The notes beneath the pieces are model-generated. The model was not told the DNA's origin, made no database searches, and saw nothing but the letters and a program-made list of their open reading frames with translations. The translations under genes and the position numbers were made by a program. From Anomaloglossus baeobatrachus (lineage: Eukaryota; Chordata; Amphibia; Anura; Aromobatidae), in assembly GCF_048569485.1 (NCBI RefSeq), contig NC_134364.1, positions 130,053,089 through 130,117,088 on the forward strand: DNA of 64,000 nt. Reading direction: 5' to 3'. Below, one piece after another: positions 29,070-43,400 of this stretch. Each line of letters opens with the position of its first letter. Position 1 is the first letter of the stretch.

Positions 29070-31430
29070 TACTCCCCTTCCCTTGCGTATTGTTCCCTCA
29101 CACTGTTACCCTTCCTTCCCAAATTGTCCCCTCACACTCACCCCACTTCTTCCTATACTGTCCTCTCACAATCTCCTTTCTCGTACTGTCCCGTCACTCT
29201 TTCCCCCTTCCTTCCCATACTTCCCCTCACACTCCCACCCCTTCCTTCCCATACTGTCACTCACACTCCCTCCCCTTCCTTCCCATACTGTCCCTCACAC
29301 TCCCTCCCCTTCCTTCCCATACTGTCCCGTCACAATCTCCCTTCCCATACTGTCCCCTCACACTCTGCTTGCTTCCCATACTGTCCCACCACACTCCCTC
29401 ACCTTCCTTCCATACTGTCCCATCACACTTCCTCCCATTTCTTCCCATACTGTTCCCTCACACTCACTCCCCCTTTCTTCCCATATTGATCCTCATATTC
29501 CCTCCCCTTTCTTCCCATACTGTCCCGTCACAATCTCCCTTCCCGTACTGTCCCCACTAACTCTCCGCATTTCTTCTCATACTGTCACCTCACACTCCCT
29601 CCACTTCCTTCCCATACAGTTCCCTCAGTCGCCGCTTCCTTCCCATACTGTCTCATCACACTCCCTCACCTTCCTTCCATACTGTCCCGTCACACTTCCT
29701 CCCATTTCTTCCCATACTGTCCCTACACAGTTTCTCCCCCTTCCTTCCCATACTGCCCCTCACACTCCATCCCCTTTGTTCCCATACTGTTCTGTCACAA
29801 TCTCCCTTCCCCTACTGTCATCTCAAACATTCTCCCATTCCTTCCCATACTGTCTCCTCACACTTCCTCCCCTTACTGTTCCTTTACAATCCCACCTCCA
29901 CCTATACTGTCTCCCTCACACTCACCCTCCCTCCCTCTATACCGTCCCCTCACACACCTCCATACTGTCCCCTTATATGCTCCCTCTTCTTTCCCATTCT
30001 GTTCTCCTCACACTCTTACCCTCCTCCATACTGTCCCCCTCACACTCCTCCCCCTTCTCCATACTGTCCACCTCACACTATTCCCCCTTCTCCATACTGT
30101 CCCCCATCACACAGCCCACTCCCCCATACTTTTCGTCCTCACTCTCCCTCCCACACATTCCTCTTCACACGCTCCACTCCCCCTCCATACTGTCCCCTTC
30201 ACACGCTCCACTCCCCCTCCATACTGTCCCCTTCACATGCCCCACTCCCCCTCCATACTGTCCCCTTCACACGCCCCACTCCCCCTCCATACTGTCCCCT
30301 TCACACGCCCCACTCCCCCTCCATACTGTCCCCTTCACACGCACCACTCCCCCTCCATACTGTCCCCTTCACACGCACCACTCCCCTCATACTGTCCCCT
30401 TCTCATGCCCCACTCCCCCCATACTGTCCCCTTCACACACCCCGTTCCCCCCCATACTGTCCCCTTCACATGACCCATTCCCCCCTTACTGTCCCCTTCA
30501 CATGCTTCACTCCACCCCATACTGTCCCCTTCAACGCCCCACTCCCCGCCATACTGTCCCCTTCAGATGCCCCACTCCCCCCATACTGTCCCCTTCAACG
30601 GTCCACTGCCCCCATACTGTCTCCTTCACATGCCCCACTCCCCTCCATACTGTCCCCTTCAACAGCCCACTCCCCCCATACCGTCCCCTTCAAATGCCCT
30701 AGTCATCCCACATTCTGTCCTCTTCACATGCCCTTGTCCCCCCTATAATGTCCTCTTCACACACCCTAGTCCCCCATATTGACCCCTTCACATGCCCTAC
30801 TCCCCCCATCCTGTCCCCTTCACACGAACAACTCCCCCCCCATACTGTCTGCTTCACATTCCTCACTCCCCTCATACTGTCCCCTTCACACGCCCTACTC
30901 CACCCCATACTGTCCCCTTCACACGCCACACTCCCCCCCCCCCATACTGTCCCCTTCAAACACACCCACATACTGTCCCCATCACACGCTGCACTCCCCC
31001 CACATACTGTCCCCTTCACACGCTCTACTCCCCCCCCATACTGTCCCCTTCACACGCCCCATTTCCCCCCTATACTGTCCCCTTCACACGCCCCACTCCC
31101 CCCCATACTGTCCCCTTCACACACGCCATTCCACCCCATACTGTCCCCTTCACACACCCCACTCCCTCATACTGTCCCCTTCACACGCCCCACTCCCCCC
31201 CATACTGAAGGGGACAGTATGGGGTGGAGTGGCGTGTGTGAAGGGTCACACACGCCACTCCACCCCATACTGTCCCCTTCACACACCCCACTCCCTCATA
31301 CTGTCCCCTTCAAACACCCCACTCTACCTCTATATTGTCCCATTCATACACACCACTTCCTTCCCATACTGTCCCCTTCACACGCCCCACTTCCTTCCCA
31401 TACTGTCCCTTCTCCCCTCATACTGTTCCC
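29070..31430. repeat. Diverged edge of the pyrimidine-rich tandem array
   Basis: Degenerate units of about 33-36 bp built on CATACTGTCCCCTCACAC. At 29070-29900 the spacer is CTCCCTCCCCTTCCTTCC-like. At 30180-31200 a more regular 34-bp form uses CCCCTTCACACGCCCCACTC. Unit length and sequence vary far more than in the rest of the array. Long forward ORFs across it are by-products of the composition. Confidence 0.9.
31190..31290. repeat. Inverted unit inside the array edge
   Basis: About 37 bases (31207-31243), including GGGGACAGTATGGGGTGGAG, are the reverse complement of the sequence directly following (31247-31283: CTCCACCCCATACTGTCCCC). They form a near-perfect hairpin where every other unit keeps one orientation. 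Confidence 0.85.
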
Positions 31431-34400
31431 TCACACTTCCTTCTACCACCATACTGTTCCCTCACACTCCCTTCTCTCCTCATACTGTGCCCTCACACTC
31501 CCTTCTGTCCTCATACTGTGCCCTCACACTCCCTTCTCTCCTCATACTGTGCCCTCACACTCCCTTCTCTCCTCATACTGTGCCCTCACACTCCCTTCTC
31601 TCATACTGTGCCCTCACACTCCCTTCTCTCCTCATACTGTCCCCTCACACTCCCTTCTCTCCTCATACTGTCCCCTCACACTCTCCTCTCCCATCATACT
31701 CTTCTCCATACTCTCACCTCCCCTCATACTGTCCCCTCACACTCCCTTCTCTCCTCATACTGTCCCCTTACACTCCCACCTCCCCTCATACTGTCCCCTC
31801 ACACTCCCTTCTCTCCTCATACTGTCCCCTCACACTCCCTTCTCCCCTCATACTGTCCCCTCACACTCCCACCTCCCTTCATACTGTCCCCTCACACTCC
31901 CACCTCCCCTCATACTGTTCCTCACACTCCCTTCTCTCCTCATACTGTCCCCTCACACTCCCTTCTCTCCTTATACTGTCCCCTCACTCCCTTCTCTCCT
32001 CATACTGTCGCCTCACACTCCCTTCTCTCCTCATACTGTCGCCTCACACTCCCTTCTCTCCTCATACTGTCGCCTCACACTCCCTTCTCTCCTCATACTG
32101 TCCCCTCACACTCCCTTCTCTCCTCATACTGTCGCCTCACACCCCCTTCTCTCCTCATACTGTCCCCTCACACTCCCACCTCCTCTCATACTGTCCCCTC
32201 ACACTCCCTTCTCTCCTCATACTGTCCCCTCACACTCCCTTCTCTCCTCATACTGTCCACACACTCCCTTCTCTCCTCATACTGTCCCCTCACACTCCCT
32301 TCTCTCCTCATACTGTCGCCTCACACCCCCTTCTCTCCTCATACTGTCCCCTCACACTCCCACCTCCCCTCATACTGTCCCCTCACACTCCCTTCTCTCC
32401 TCATACTGTCCTCTCACACTCCCACCTCCCCTCATACTGTCCCCTCACACTCCCTTCTCTCCTCATACTGTCCCCTCACACTCCCTTCTCTCCTCATACT
32501 GTCCCCTCACACTCCCACCTCCCCTCATATTGTCCCCTCACACTCCCACCTCCCCTCATACTGTCCCCTCACACTCCCTTCTCTCCTCATACTGTCCCCT
32601 CACACTCCCTTCTCTCCTCATACTGTCCCCTCACACTCCCTTCTCTCCTCATACTGTCCCCTCACACTCCCTTCTCTCCTTATGTCGCCTCACACCCCCT
32701 TCTCTCCTCATACTGTCCCCTCACACTCCCTTCACTCCTCATACTGTCCCCTCACACTCCCACCTCCCCTCATACTGTCCCCTCACACTCCCTTCTCTCC
32801 TCATACTGTCCCCTCACACTCCCTTCTCTCCTCATACTGTCGCCTCACACTCCCTTCTCTCCTCATACTGTCGCCTCACACTCCCTTCTCTCCTCATACT
32901 GTCGCCTCACACTCCCTTCTCTCCTCATACTGTCCCCTCACACTCCCACCTCCCCTCATACTGTCCCCTCACACTCCCTTCTCTCCTCATACTGTCCCCT
33001 CACACTCCCTTCTCTCCTCATACTGTCGCCTCACACCCCCTTCTCTTCTCATACTGTCCCCTCACACTCCCACCTCCTCTCATACTGTCCCCTCACACTC
33101 CCTTCTCTCCTCATACTGTCCCCTCACACTCACTTCTCTCCTCATACTGTCCCCACACTCCCTTCTCTCCTCATATTGTCCCCTCACACTCCCTTCTCTC
33201 CTCATACTGTCGCCTCACATCCCCTTCTCTCCTCATACTGTCCCCTCACACTCCCACCTCCCCTCATACTGTCCCCTCACACTCCTTTCTCTCCTCATAC
33301 TGTCCTCTCACACTCCCACCTCCCCTCATACTGTCCCCTCACACTCCCTTCTCTCCTCATACTGTCCCCTCACACTCCCTTCTCTCCTCATACTGTCCCC
33401 TCACACTCCCACCTCCCCTCATATTGTCCCCTCACACTCCCACCTCCCCTCATACTGTCCCCTCACACTCCCTTCTCTCCTCATACTGTCCCCTCACACT
33501 CCCTTCTCTCCTCATACTGTCCCCTCACACTCCCTTCTCTCCTCATACTGTCCCCTCACACTCCCTTCTCTCCTTATGTCGCCTCACACCCCCTTCTCTC
33601 CTCATACTGTCCCCTCACACTCCCTTCTCTCCTCATACTGTCCCCTCACACTCCCTTCTCTCCTCATACTGTCGCCTCACACCCCCTTCTCTCCTCATAC
33701 TGTACCCACACTCCCTTCTCTCCTCATACTGTCCCCTCACACTCCCTTCTCTCCTCATACTGTCGCCTCACACCACCTTCTCTCCTCATACTGTCCCCTC
33801 ACACTCCCACCTCCCCTCATACTGTCCCCTCACACTCCCTTCTCTCCTCATACTGTCCCTTCACACTCTCTTCTCTCCTCATACTGTCCCCTCACACTCC
33901 CACCTCCCCTCATATTGTCCCCTCACACTCCCACCTCCCCTCATACTGTCCCCTCACACTCCCTTCTCTCCTCATACTGTCCCCTCACACTCCCTTCTCT
34001 CCTCATACTGTCCCCTCACACTCCCTTCTCTCCTCATACTGTCCCCTCACACTCCCTTCTCTCCTCATACTGTCCCCTCACACTCCCTTCTCTCCTCATA
34101 CTGTCCCCTCACACTCCCTTCTCTCCTTATGTCGCCTCACACCCCCTTCTCTCCTCATACTGTCCCCTCACACTCCCTTCTCTCCTCATACTGTCACCTC
34201 ACACTCCCTTCTCTCCTCATACTGTCCCCTCACACTCCCTTCTCTCCTCATACTGTCCCCTCACACTCCCACCTCCTCTCATACTGTCCCCTCACACTCC
34301 CACCTCCCCTCATACTGTCCCCTCACACTCCCTTCTCTCCTCATACTGTCCTCTCACACTTCCTTCTCTCCTCATACTGTCCCCTCACACTCCCTTCTCT

Positions 34401-37400
34401 CCTTATACTGTCCCCTCACTCCCTTCTCTCCTCATACTGTCGCCTCACACCCCCTTCTCTCCTCATACTGTCCCCTCACACTCCCACCTCCCCTCATACT
34501 GTCCCCTCACACCCCCTTCTCTCCTCATACTGACCCCTCACACTACCTTCTCTCCTCATACTGTCCCCTCACACTCCCTTCTCTCCTCATACTGTCCCCT
34601 CACACTTCCTTCTCTCCTCATACTGTCCCCTCACACTCCCTTCTCTCCTTATACTGTCCCCTCACTCCCTTCTCTCCTCATACTGTCGCCTCACACCCCC
34701 TTCTCTCCTCATACTGTCCCCTCACACTCCCACCTCCCCTCATACTGTCCCCTCACACCCCCTTCTCTCCTCATACTGTCCCCTCACACTCCCTTCTTTC
34801 CTCATACTGTCCCCTCACACTCCCTTCTCTCCTCATACTGTCGCCTCACACCCCCTTCTCTCCTCATACTGTCCCCTCACACTCCCACCTCCTCTCATAC
34901 TGTCCCCTCACACTCCCTTCTCTCCTCATACTGTCCCCTCACACTCCCTTCTCTCCTCATACTGTCCCCTCACACCCCCTTCTCTCCTCATACTGTCCCC
35001 TCACACTCCCACCTCCCCTCATACTGTCCCCTCACACTCCCTTCTCTCCTCATACTGTCCTCTCACACTCCCACCTCCCCTCATACTGTCCCCTCACACT
35101 CCCTTCTCTCCTCATACTGTCCCCTCACACTCCCTTCTCTTCTCATACTGTCGCCTCACACTCCCTTCTCTCCTCATACTGTCGCCTCACACCCCCTTCT
35201 CTCCTCATACTGTCCCCTCACACTCCCACCTAACCCTCATACTGTCCCCTCACACTCCCATCTCCCCTCATGCTGTCCCCTCACACTCCCACCTCCCCTC
35301 ATACTGTCCCCTCACACTCCCTTCTCTCCTCATACTGTCCCCTCACACTCCCTTCTCTCCTCATACTGTCCCCTCAAACTCCCACCTCCCCTCATATTGT
35401 CCCCTCACACTCCCACCTCCCCTCATACTGTCCCCTCACACTCCCTTCTCTCCTCATACTGTCCACTCACACTCCCTTCTCTCCTCATACTGTCCCCTCA
35501 CACTCCCTTCTCTCCTCATACTGTCCCCTCACACTCCCTTCTCTCCTTATGTCGCCTCACACCCCCTTCTCTCCTCATACTGTCCCCTCACACTCCCTTC
35601 TCTCCTCATACTATCGCCTCACACCCCCTTCTCTCCTCATACTGTCCCCTCACACTCCCACCTCCCTTCATACTGTCCCCTCACACTCCCTTCTCTCCTC
35701 ATACTGTCCTCTCACACTCCCACCTCCCCTCATACTGTCCCCTCACACTCCCTTCTCTCCTTATATTGTCCCCTCACACTCCCACCTCCCCTCATACTGT
35801 CCCCTCACACTCCCTTCTCTCCTCATACTGTCCCCTCACACTCCCTTCTCTCCTCATACTGTCCCCTCACACTCCCTTCTCTCATACTGTCCCCTCACAC
35901 TCCCTTCTCTCCTCATACTGTCGCCTCACACCCCCTTCTCTCCTCATACTGTCCCCTCACACTCCCACCTCCCCTCATACTGTCCCCTCACACTCCCTTC
36001 TCTCCTCATACTGTCCTCTCACACTCCCACCTCCCCTCATACTGTCCCCTCACACTCCCTTCTCTCCTCATACTGTCCCCTCACACTCCCACCTCCCCTC
36101 ATATTGTCCCCTCACACTCCCACCTCCCCTCATACTGTCCCCTCACACTCCCTTCTCTCCTCATACTGTCCACTCACACTCCCTTCTCTCCTCATACTGT
36201 CCCCTCACACTCCCTTCTCTCCTCATACTGTCCCCTCACACTCCCTTCTCTCCTTATGTCGCCTCACACCCCCTTCTCTCCTCATACTGTCCCCTCACGC
36301 TCCCTTCTCTCCTCATACTGTCGCCTCACACCCCCTTCTCTCCTCATACTGTCCCCTCACACTCCCACCTCCCCTCATACTGTCCCCTCACACTCCCTTC
36401 TCTCCTCATACTGTCCTCTCACACTCCCACCTCCCCTCATACTGTCCCCTCACACTCCCTTCTCTCCTCATACTGTCCCCTCACACTCCCTTCTCGTCTC
36501 ATACTGTCGCCTCACACTCCCTTCTCTCCTCATACTGTCGCCTCACACCCCCTTCTCTCCTCATACTGTCCCCTCACACTCCCACCTCCCCTCATACTGT
36601 CCCCTCACACTCCCACCTCCCCTCATACTGTCCCCTCACACTCCCTTCTCTCCTCATACTGTCCCCTCACACTCCCTTCTCTCCTCATACTGTCGCCTCA
36701 CACTCCCTTCTCTCCTCATACTGTCGCCTCACACTCCCACCTCCTCTCATACTGTCCCCTCACACTCCCACCTCCCCTCATACTGTCCCCTCACACTCCC
36801 TTCTCTCCTCCTACTGTCCCCTCACACTTCCTTCTCTCCTCATACTGTCCCCTCACACTCCCTTCTCTCCTTATACTGTCCCCTCACTCCCTTCTCTCCT
36901 CATACTGTCGCCTCACACCCCCTTCTCTCCTCATACTGTCCCCTCACACTCCCTTCTCTCCTCATACTGTCCCCTCACACTCCCTTCTCTCCTCATACTG
37001 TCGCCTCACACCCCCTTCTCTCCTCATACTGTCCCCTCACACTCCCACCTCCTCTCATACTGTCCCCTCACACTCCCTTCTCTCCTCATACTGTCCCCTC
37101 ACACTCCCTTCTCTCCTCATACTGTCCCCACACTCCCTTCTCTCCTCATACTGTCCCCTCACACTCCCTTCTTTCCTTATACTGTCGCCTCACACCCCCT
37201 TCTCTCCTCATACTGTCCCCTCACACTCCCACCTCCCCTCATACTGTCCCCTCACACTCCCTTCTCTCCTCATACTGTCCCCTCACACTCCCACCTCCCC
37301 TCATGCTGTCCCCTCACACTCCCTTCTCTCCTCATACTGTCCCCTCACACTCCCTTCTCTCCTCATACTGTCGCTTCACACTCCCTTCTCTCATACTGTC

Positions 37401-40400
37401 GCCTCACACTCCCTTCTCTCCTCATACTGTCCCCTCACACTCCCTTCTCTCCTTATGTCGCCTCACACCCCCTTCTCTCCTCATACTGTCCCCTCACACT
37501 CCCTTCTCTCCTCATACTGTCCCCTCACACTCCCTTCTCTCCTCATACTGTCGCCTCACACCCCCTTCTCTCCTCATACCGTACCCACACTCCCTTCTCT
37601 CCTCATACTGTCCCCTCACACTCCCTTCTCTCCTCATACTGTCGCCTCACACCACCTTCTCTCCTCATACTGTCCCCTCACACTCCCACCTCCCCTCATA
37701 CTGTCCCCTCACACTCCCTTCTCTCCTCATACTGTCCCCTCACACTCCCTTCTCTCCTCATACTGTCCCCTCACACTCCCACCTCCCCTCATATTGTCCC
37801 CTCACACTCCCACCTCCCCTCATACTGTCCCCTCACACTCCCTTCTCTCCTCATACTGTCCCCTCACACTCCCTTCTCTCCTCATACTGTCTCCTCACAC
37901 TCCCTTCTCTCCTCATACTGTCCCCTCACACTCCCACCTCCCCTCATATTGTCCCCTCACACTCCCACCTCCCCTCATACTGTCCCCTCACACTCCCTTC
38001 TCTCCTCATACTGTCCCCTCACACTCCCTTCTCTCCTCATACTGTCCCCTCACACTCCCTTCTCTCCTCATACTGTCCCCTCACACTCCCTTCTCTCCTC
38101 ATACTGTCCCCTCACACTCCCTTCTCTCCTTATGTCGCCTCACACCCCCTTCTCTCCTCATACTGTCCCCTCACACTCCCTTCTCTCCTCATACTGTCAC
38201 CTCACACTCCCTTCTCTCCTCATACTGTCCCCTCACACTCCCACCTCCTCTCATACTGTCCCCTCACACTCCCACCTCCCCTCATACTGTCCCCTCACAC
38301 TCCCTTCTCTCCTCATACTGTCCTCTCACACTCCCTTCTCTCCTCCTACTGTTCCCTCACACTTCCTTCTCTCCTCATACTGTCCCCTCACACTCCCTTC
38401 TCTCCTTATACTGTCCCCCTCACTCCCTTCTCTCCTCATACTGTCGCCTCACACCCCCTTCTCTCCTCATACTGTCCCCTCACACTCCCTTCTCTCCTCA
38501 TACTGTCCCCTCACACTCCCTTCTCTCCTCATACTGTCGCCTCACACCCCCTTCTCTCCTCATACTGTCCCCTCACACTCCCACCTCTTCTCATACTGTC
38601 CCCTCACACTCCCTTCTCTCCTCATACTGTCCCCTCACACTCCCTTCTCTCCTCATACTGTCCCCACACTCCCTTCTCTCCTCATACTGTCCCCTCACAC
38701 TCCCTTCTTTCCTTATACTGTCGCCTCATACCCCCTTCTCTCCTCATACTGTCCCCTCACACTCCCACCTCCCCTCATACTGTCCCCTCACACTCCCTTC
38801 TCTCCTCATACTGTCCCCTCACACTCCCACCTCCCCTCATACTGTCCCCTCACACTCCCTTCTCCCCTCATACTGTCCCCTCACACTCCCTTCTCTCCTC
38901 ATACTGTCGCTTCACACTCCCTTCTCTCATACTGTCGCCTCACACTCCCTTCTCTCCTCATACTGTCCCCTCACACTCCCTTCTCTCCTTATGTTGCCTC
39001 ACACCCCCTTCTCTCCTCATACTGTCCCCTCACACTCCCTTCTCTCCTCATACTGTCCCCTCACACTCCCTTCTCTCCTCATACTGTCGCCTCACACCCC
39101 CTTCTCTCCTCATACCGTACCCACACTCCCTTCTCTCCTCATACTGTCCCCTCACACTCCCTTCTCTCCTCATACTGTCGCCTCACACCACCTTCTCTCC
39201 TCATACTGTCCCCTCACACTCCCACCTCCCCTCATACTGTCCCCTCACACTCCCTTCTCTCCTCATACTGTCCCCTCACACTCCCTTCTCTCCTCATACT
39301 GTCCCCTCACACTCCCACCTCCCCTCATATTGTCCCCTCACACTCCCACCTCCCCTCATACTGTCCCCTCACACTCCCTTCTCTCCTCATACTGTCCCCT
39401 CACACTCCCTTCTCTCCTCATACTGTCCCCTCACACTCCCTTCTCTCCTCATACTGTCCCCTCACACTCCCACCTCCCCTCATATTGTCCCCTCACACTC
39501 CCACCTCCCCTCATACTGTCCCCTCACACTCCCTTCTCTCCTCATACTGTCGCCTCACACTCCCTTCTCTCCTCATACTGTCCCCTCACACTCCCTTCTC
39601 TCCTCATACTGTCCCCTCACACTCCCTTCTCTCCTCATACTGTCCCCTCACACTCCCTTCTCTCCTCATACTGTCCCCTCACACTCCCTTCTCTCCTCAT
39701 ACTGTCCCCTCACACTCCCTTCTCTCCTCATACTGTCCCCTCACACTCCCTTCTCTCCTTATGTCGCCTCACACCCCCTTCTCTCCTCATACTGTCCCCT
39801 CACACTCCCTTCTCTCCTCATACTGTCGCCTCACACTCCCTTCTCTCCTCATACTGTCCCCTCACACTCCCACCTCCTCTCATACTGTCCCCTCACACTC
39901 CCACCTCCCCTCATACTGTCCCCTCACACTCCCTTCTCTCCTCATACTGTCCCCTCACACTTCCTTCTCTCCTCATACTGTCCCCTCACACTACCTTCTC
40001 TCCTTATACTGTCCCCTCACTCCCTTCTCTCCTCATACTGTCGCCTCACACCCCCTTCTCTCCTCATAATGTCCCCTCACACTCCCACCTCCCCTCATAC
40101 TGTCCCCTCACACCCCCTTCTCTCCTCATACTGTCCCCTCACACTCCCTTCTCTCCTCATACTGTCTCCTCACACTCCCTTCTCTCCTCATACTGTCCTC
40201 TCACACTCCCTTCTCTCCTCATACTGTCCACTCACACTCCCACCTCCCCTCATACTGTCCCCTCACACTCCCATCTCCCCTCATACTGTCCCCTCACACT
40301 CCCTTCTCTCCTCATACTGTCCCCTCACACTCCCTTCTCTCCTCATACTGTCGCCTCACACTCCCTTCTCTCCTCATACTGTCCCCTCACACTCCCACCT

Positions 40401-43400
40401 CCTCTCATACTGTCCCCTCACACTCCCACCTCCCCTCATACTGTCCCCTCACACTCCCTTCTCTCCTCATACTGTCCTCTCACACTCCCTTCTCTCCTCC
40501 TACTGTTCCCTCACACTTCCTTCTCTCCTCATACTGTCCCCTCACACTCCCTTCTCTCCTTATACTGTCCCCTCACTCCCTTCTCTCCTCATACTGTCGC
40601 CTCACACCCCCTTCTCTCCTCATACTGTCCCCTCACACTCCCTTCTCTCCTCATACTGTCCCCTCACACTCCCTTCTCTCCTCATACTGTCGCCTCACAC
40701 CCCCTTCTCTCCTCATACTGTCCCCTCACACTCCCACCTCTTCTCATACTGTCCCCTCACACTCCCTTCTCTCCTCATACTGTCCCCTCACACTCCCTTC
40801 TCTCCTCATACTGTCCCCACACTCCCTTCTCTCCTCATACTGTCCCCTCACACTCCCTTCTTTCCTTATACTGTCGCCTCATACCCCCTTCTCTCCTCAT
40901 ACTGTCCCCTCACACTCCCACCTCCCCTCATACTGTCCCCTCACACTCCCTTCTCTCCTCATACTGTCCCCTCACACTCCCACCTCCCCTCATACTGTCC
41001 CCTCACACTCCCTTCTCCCCTCATACTGTCCCCTCACACTCCCTTCTCTCCTCATACTGTCGCTTCACACTCCCTTCTCTCATACTGTCGCCTCACACTC
41101 CCTTCTCTCCTCATACTGTCCCCTCACACTCCCTTCTCTCCTTATGTCGCCTCACACCCCCTTCTCTCCTCATACTGTCCCCTCACACTCCCTTCTCTCC
41201 TCATACTGTCCCCTCACACTCCCTTCTCTCCTCATACTGTCGCCTCACACCCCCTTCTCTCCTCATACCGTACCCACACTCCCTTCTCTCCTCATACTGT
41301 CGCCTCACACCACCTTCTCTCCTCATACTGTCCCCTCACACTCCCACCTCCCCTCATACTGTCCCCTCACACTCCCTTCTCTCCTCATACTGTCCCCTCA
41401 CACTCCCTTCTCTCCTCATACTGTCCCCTCACACTCCCACCTCCCCTCATATTGTCCCCTCACACTCCCACCTCCCCTCATACTGTCCCCTCACACTCCC
41501 TTCTCTCCTCATACTGTCCCCTCACACTCCCTTCTCTCCTCATACTGTCCCCTCACACTCCCTTCTCTCCTCATACTGTCCCCTCACACTCCCACCTCCC
41601 CTCATATTGTCCCCTCACACTCCCACCTCCCCTCATACTGTCCCCTCACACTCCCTTCTCTCCTCATACTGTCGCCTCACACTCCCTTCTCTCCTCATAC
41701 TGTCCCCTCACACTCCCTTCTCTCCTCATACTGTCCCCTCACACTCCCTTCTCTCCTCATACTGTCCCCTCACACTCCCACATCCCCTCATATTGTCCCC
41801 TCACACTCCCACCTCCCCTCATACTGTCCCCTCACACTCCCTTCTCTCCTCATACTGTCCCCTCACACTCCCTTCTCTCCTCATACTGTCCCCTCACACT
41901 CCCTTCTCTCCTCATACTGTCCCCTCACACTCCCTTCTCTCCTTATGTCGCCTCACACCCCCTTCTCTCCTCATACTGTCCCCTCACACTCCCTTCTCTC
42001 CTCATACTGTCGCCTCACACTCCCTTCTCTCCTCATACTGTCCCCTCACACTCCCACCTCCTCTCATACTGTCCCCTCACACTCCCACCTCCCCTCATAC
42101 TGTCCCCTCACACTCCCTTCTCTCCTCATACTGTCCCCTCACACTTCCTTCTCTCCTCATACTGTCCCCTCACACTACCTTCTCTCCTTATACTGTCCCC
42201 TCACTCCCTTCTCTCCTCATACTGTCGCCTCACACCCCCTTCTCTCCTCATAATGTCCCCTCACACTCCCACCTCCCCTCATACTGTCCCCTCACACCCC
42301 CTTCTCTCCTCATACTGTCCCCTCACACTCCCTTCTCTCCTCATACTGTCTCCTCACACTCCCTTCTCTCCTCATACTGTCCTCTCACACTCCCTTCTCT
42401 CCTCATACTGTCCACTCACACTCCCACCTCCCCTCATACTGTCCCCTCACACTCCCATCTCCCCTCATACTGTCCCCTCACACTCCCTTCTCTCCTCATA
42501 CTGTCCCCTCACACTCCCTTCTCTCCTCATACTGTCGCCTCACACTCCCTTCTCTCCTCATACTGTCCCCTCACACTCCCACCTCCTCTCATACTGTCCC
42601 CTCACACTCCCACCTCCCCTCATACTGTCCCCTCACACTCCCTTCTCTCCTCATACTGTCCCCTCACACTTCCTTCTCTCCTCATAATGTCCCCTCACAC
42701 TCCCTTCTCTCCTCATACTGTCCCGTCACTACCTTCTCTCCTCATACTGTCGCCTCACACCCCCTTCTCTCCTCATACTGTCCCCTCACACTCCCTTCTC
42801 TCCTCATACTGTCCCCTCACACTCCCTTCTCTCCTCAAACTGTCGCCTCACACCCCCTTCTCTCCTCATACTGTCCCCTCACACTCCCACCTCCTCTCAT
42901 ACTGTCCCCTCACACTCCCTTCTCTCCTCATACAGTCCCCTCACACTCCCTTCTCTCCTCATACTGTCCCCACACTCCCTTCTCTCCTCATACTGTCCCC
43001 TCACACTCCCTTCTCTCATACTGTCGCCTCACCCCCCCTTCTCTCCTCATACTGTCCCCTCACACTCCCACCTCCCCTCATACTGTTCCCTCACACTCCC
43101 TTCTCTCCTCATACTGTCGCCTCACACTCCCTTCTCTCATACTGTCGCCTCACACTCCCTTCTCTCCTCATACTGTCGCTCACACTCCCTTCTCTCCTCA
43201 TACTGTCGCCTCACACTCCCAGCTCCCCTCATACTGTCCCCTCACACTCCCTTCTCTCCTCATACTGACCCCTCACACTCCCACCTCCCCTCATACTGTC
43301 CCCTCACACTCCCACCCCCCCTCATGCTGTCCCCTCACACTCCCTTCTCTCCTCATAGTGTCCCCTCACACTCCCTTCTCTCCTCATACTGTCCCCTCAC

